DNA of 6,228 bases from assembly GCA_900555215.1 (NCBI GenBank), contig USKR01000083.1, positions 1 to 6,228 of the forward strand. The letters are read 5' to 3'. The translations under genes and the position numbers were made by a program. How positions within the stretch are numbered: position 1 is the stretch's first letter; every line of letters begins with the position of its first letter. The notes under the pieces were generated by a model. The model had not been told where the DNA came from. It saw nothing but the letters and a program-made list of their open reading frames with translations, and ran no database searches. Of this stretch, positions 4,290 to 6,228 are shown piece by piece. The DNA comes from an uncultured Ruminococcus sp. Lineage in GTDB: Bacteria; Bacillota; Clostridia; Lachnospirales; Lachnospiraceae.

Positions 4290-6228
4290 TTATTTTTCTC
4301 CTTTTCTGCCGCTTCCGGCCTTTTTATAAAAACCTGCCGCTTTATCATAGCAGGCTCTTAGCTGATACTGGTTATTCATTCCTTTTACGCCGACAGTCCT
4401 TCTGGTAATAAAGTCATCCAGCTTCTTCATGTATTCATCCGAAGAGATGCTTCCCTCCGCCACATAGGTAAGCCCTTTCTCCCAGCTTGCCGTGAGCTCC
4501 GGATTCAGAAGGGGACGGATGGAATGATCCACCACGTCATACACCATCTCTCCCTGAAGGGTCGGCGTAATGATCTGCGTTTTCTTATTCAGGGCAAGAT
4601 ACTGGATGTGGATCAGCTTTTTCAGGATCTCGGCCCTTGTGGCGCTTGTACCGATGCCGCTTCCCTTGATCTGAGCCCTCAAGTCCTCGTCCTCGATGAG
4701 CTGCCCCGCATTTTCCATTGCAAGGATGATAGAACCGGAATTATAGCGCTTCGGCGGAGAGGTTTCCCCCTCCTTGATCTCTAATGACTTCACAGGGAGG
4801 ACCGTCCCTTTTTTCAACATCTTTATCGCTTCAAACAGTGCTGTGTCCAGGTTCTGTTCTCCATCTTCCCGCGTCTGCCGTTTTCCCTGGGGAGTTCCTG
4901 CTGCCTTCAGGTATCCCTCTTCTGCCAGCACTTTAAAACTGGAGAAAAAGCTCTCTCCCCGTATCTTCGAAACGATCGCCACTTTCTGGTACACTGCCGG
5001 AGGATAAAAAATACTCAAAAATCTCCTTACGATCAGGTCATACACTTTATGGGACACAGAAGACAGAGAGTTGAGCGCCCCCAGCCCCTGCCCTGTGGGA
5101 ATGATCGCATAATGGTCTGTGATCTGTTTGTCATTGACATAACGGGTCTTTGCCAGACCTTTATGGGTTCCGAATTTCAGGATATCTTTTAGGCAGGGCT
5201 CTGCCATCGGATATTTAGACAGGCCGTTCAGATTCCTGCTGATCTCTTTTGCCACCGCAGTGGAGAGCACTCTGGCATCTGTCCTCGGATATGTCACCAG
5301 CTTCTTCTCATAGAGCTCTTGTATAATGCGCAGCGTCTCGTCCGGGCTGATCTTGAAACGCTTGGAACAGTCATTCTGGAGTTCTGCCAGATTATACAGA
5401 AGCGGAGGATTCTTTTTCTCCTTCTTCTTTTCCACAGACTCTATGACGCACTGCACAGGCTGTTCCTCGGTAAGATAAGCGATCAGTTCCCCGGCCTTTT
5501 TCTTTTCCTTAAATCCGTTTTCTTTATACAGATCAAAGGACTCAAAATACCGGGAGCCTTTGACTGCGCGCCACTCTCCTTCAAAGGAGTGTCCCGAGAC
5601 GTCCACAGTGCTGACCACCCGGTAGAACGGTGTTTTAACAAACTCACGGATTTCCCTCTCCCTGCGCATGACCATACCCAGCACACAGGTCATGACCCGT
5701 CCCACGGATATGACAGCGTATTTTTTGTTCAGGTACCCCGAAATGCTGTTCCCGTATTTCAGAGTCAGAAGACGGGAGAAATTGATTCCCATCAGATAAT
5801 CTTCTTTTGCTCTTAAATATGCTGAGGCACTCAGATTATCATACTCTGACAGGTCTTTTGCCTCTCTGATTCCCCTGAGGATTTCATCCTCTGTCTGCGA
5901 ATCGATCCAAACCCTGCGCCGCTTCTTTCCGGTCACATGGGCTTCCTGCTCCACCAGACGGTAGATATACTCACCTTCCCGCCCTGAGTCTGTGCACACA
6001 TATATCGTATCCACATCCGCTCTGTTTAAAAGCGAGCTTACGATCTGAAACTGTTTCGCCACTCCCGGGATCACTTCGTACTTAAATTCCTCCGGAATGA
6101 ACGGAAGAGTCTGGAGAGTCCATTTTTTCAGCGCAGGATCATATTCCTCCGGATAGCTCATAGTAACCAGATGTCCTACGCACCAGGTGATAACCGCCTC
6201 ATCTGATTCAAGATATCCTTCTCTTCGT
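4290..6228 (-). CDS. topB: DNA topoisomerase III (type IA), 5' end beyond the window
   Basis: Type IA topoisomerases pass single strands through a transient break and resolve linked DNA during replication and recombination. The frame is open to the right edge, so 645 residues are visible and the ATG at 6161 is internal. The 22 residues before it (RREGYLES, then a segment ending WCVGHLVT) match the usual TopB N-terminus, so roughly 25 residues are missing. Visible parts, numbered from the first full codon, are the TOPRIM motif TDSGREGE (79-86), the active-site tyrosine in VTYPRTDAR (Tyr313, codon 5289-5291), DHYAIIPT (about 371-378) and GIGTSATRAEI (524-534). The second TOPRIM acid is Gly (D-S-G), as I recall for Firmicutes TopB, which often reads DAGREGE. 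The C-terminus is short and basic with no cysteine-rich zinc fingers, so the protein is a core enzyme of about 670 residues. It is the first visible gene of a tight three-gene run. Confidence 0.94.
   Translation of the reverse strand, partial: RREGYLESDEAVITWCVGHLVTMSYPEEYDPALKKWTLQTLPFIPEEFKYEVIPGVAKQFQIVSSLLNRADVDTIYVCTDSGREGEYIYRLVEQEAHVTGKKRRRVWIDSQTEDEILRGIREAKDLSEYDNLSASAYLRAKEDYLMGINFSRLLTLKYGNSISGYLNKKYAVISVGRVMTCVLGMVMRREREIREFVKTPFYRVVSTVDVSGHSFEGEWRAVKGSRYFESFDLYKENGFKEKKKAGELIAYLTEEQPVQCVIESVEKKKEKKNPPLLYNLAELQNDCSKRFKISPDETLRIIQELYEKKLVTYPRTDARVLSTAVAKEISRNLNGLSKYPMAEPCLKDILKFGTHKGLAKTRYVNDKQITDHYAIIPTGQGLGALNSLSSVSHKVYDLIVRRFLSIFYPPAVYQKVAIVSKIRGESFFSSFKVLAEEGYLKAAGTPQGKRQTREDGEQNLDTALFEAIKMLKKGTVLPVKSLEIKEGETSPPKRYNSGSIILAMENAGQLIEDEDLRAQIKGSGIGTSATRAEILKKLIHIQYLALNKKTQIITPTLQGEMVYDVVDHSIRPLLNPELTASWEKGLTYVAEGSISSDEYMKKLDDFITRRTVGVKGMNNQYQLRACYDKAAGFYKKAGSGRKGEK
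4298..4303 (-). promoter_or_regulatory. Ribosome binding site of the acyltransferase-like gene, inside the end of topB
   Basis: AAGGAG on the minus strand lies within the last codons of the topoisomerase gene, 8 nt before the ATG at 4289. Because TAA is directly followed by ATG, terminating ribosomes can restart at once, which supports coupled translation. Confidence 0.75.

Noticed and set aside
4290..6161. ATG at 6161 as the start of the topoisomerase
   Set aside because: The same frame stays open to the window edge and encodes the conserved W-C-V-G-H-L-V-T segment of TopB before this Met, so the gene starts outside the window.

Overview
All the genes seen in this window lie on the minus strand. 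Base composition is moderate, and the gene types (a Firmicutes-style TopB, an ABC_export-like permease, an Na+/solute symporter start) together with strong AGGAGG-type ribosome sites suggest a Clostridia chromosome, probably Lachnospiraceae. This placement is an inference from protein style, not from any marker gene.

In transcription order (right to left) there are three units. Unit 1 (6228 to 2728) is topB-like DNA topoisomerase III, truncated at its 5' end by the window edge, then a hexapeptide-repeat acyltransferase-like protein, then a beta-hydroxyacid dehydrogenase (HIBADH/GarR-like). The junctions are 0 bp (TAA directly followed by ATG) and a 1-bp TGATG overlap, so the three are almost certainly cotranscribed and translationally coupled, although no shared pathway is obvious. 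Unit 2 (2715 to 352) begins with a near-consensus promoter (TTGACA, 17 bp, TATTAT) whose start region is covered by an inverted repeat, TGTACT-N8-AGTACA. It drives an ABC ATPase and a 12-helix-type exporter permease that overlap by ATGA. Together they look like a repressible two-gene exporter whose regulator is not in the window. Unit 3 (from about 286 to the left edge) is the upstream region and first 26 codons of a probable sodium:solute symporter, which continues beyond base 1.

The only long gene-free stretch is 81-351. It is unusually structured: three tandem ~11-bp repeats, a promoter with a perfect -35 and an 8-bp inverted repeat filling its spacer, and two GCTTTAAAGC palindromes forming a 12-bp inverted repeat just after the predicted transcription start. 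This looks like a multi-input control region for the symporter. The coding genes are recognisable families. I see no CRISPR array, tRNA, rRNA, insertion sequence or phage gene, and no clear intrinsic terminator for either complete unit. I did not find a convincing new multi-gene system; the most interesting material is regulatory DNA and the odd gene mix of unit 1.
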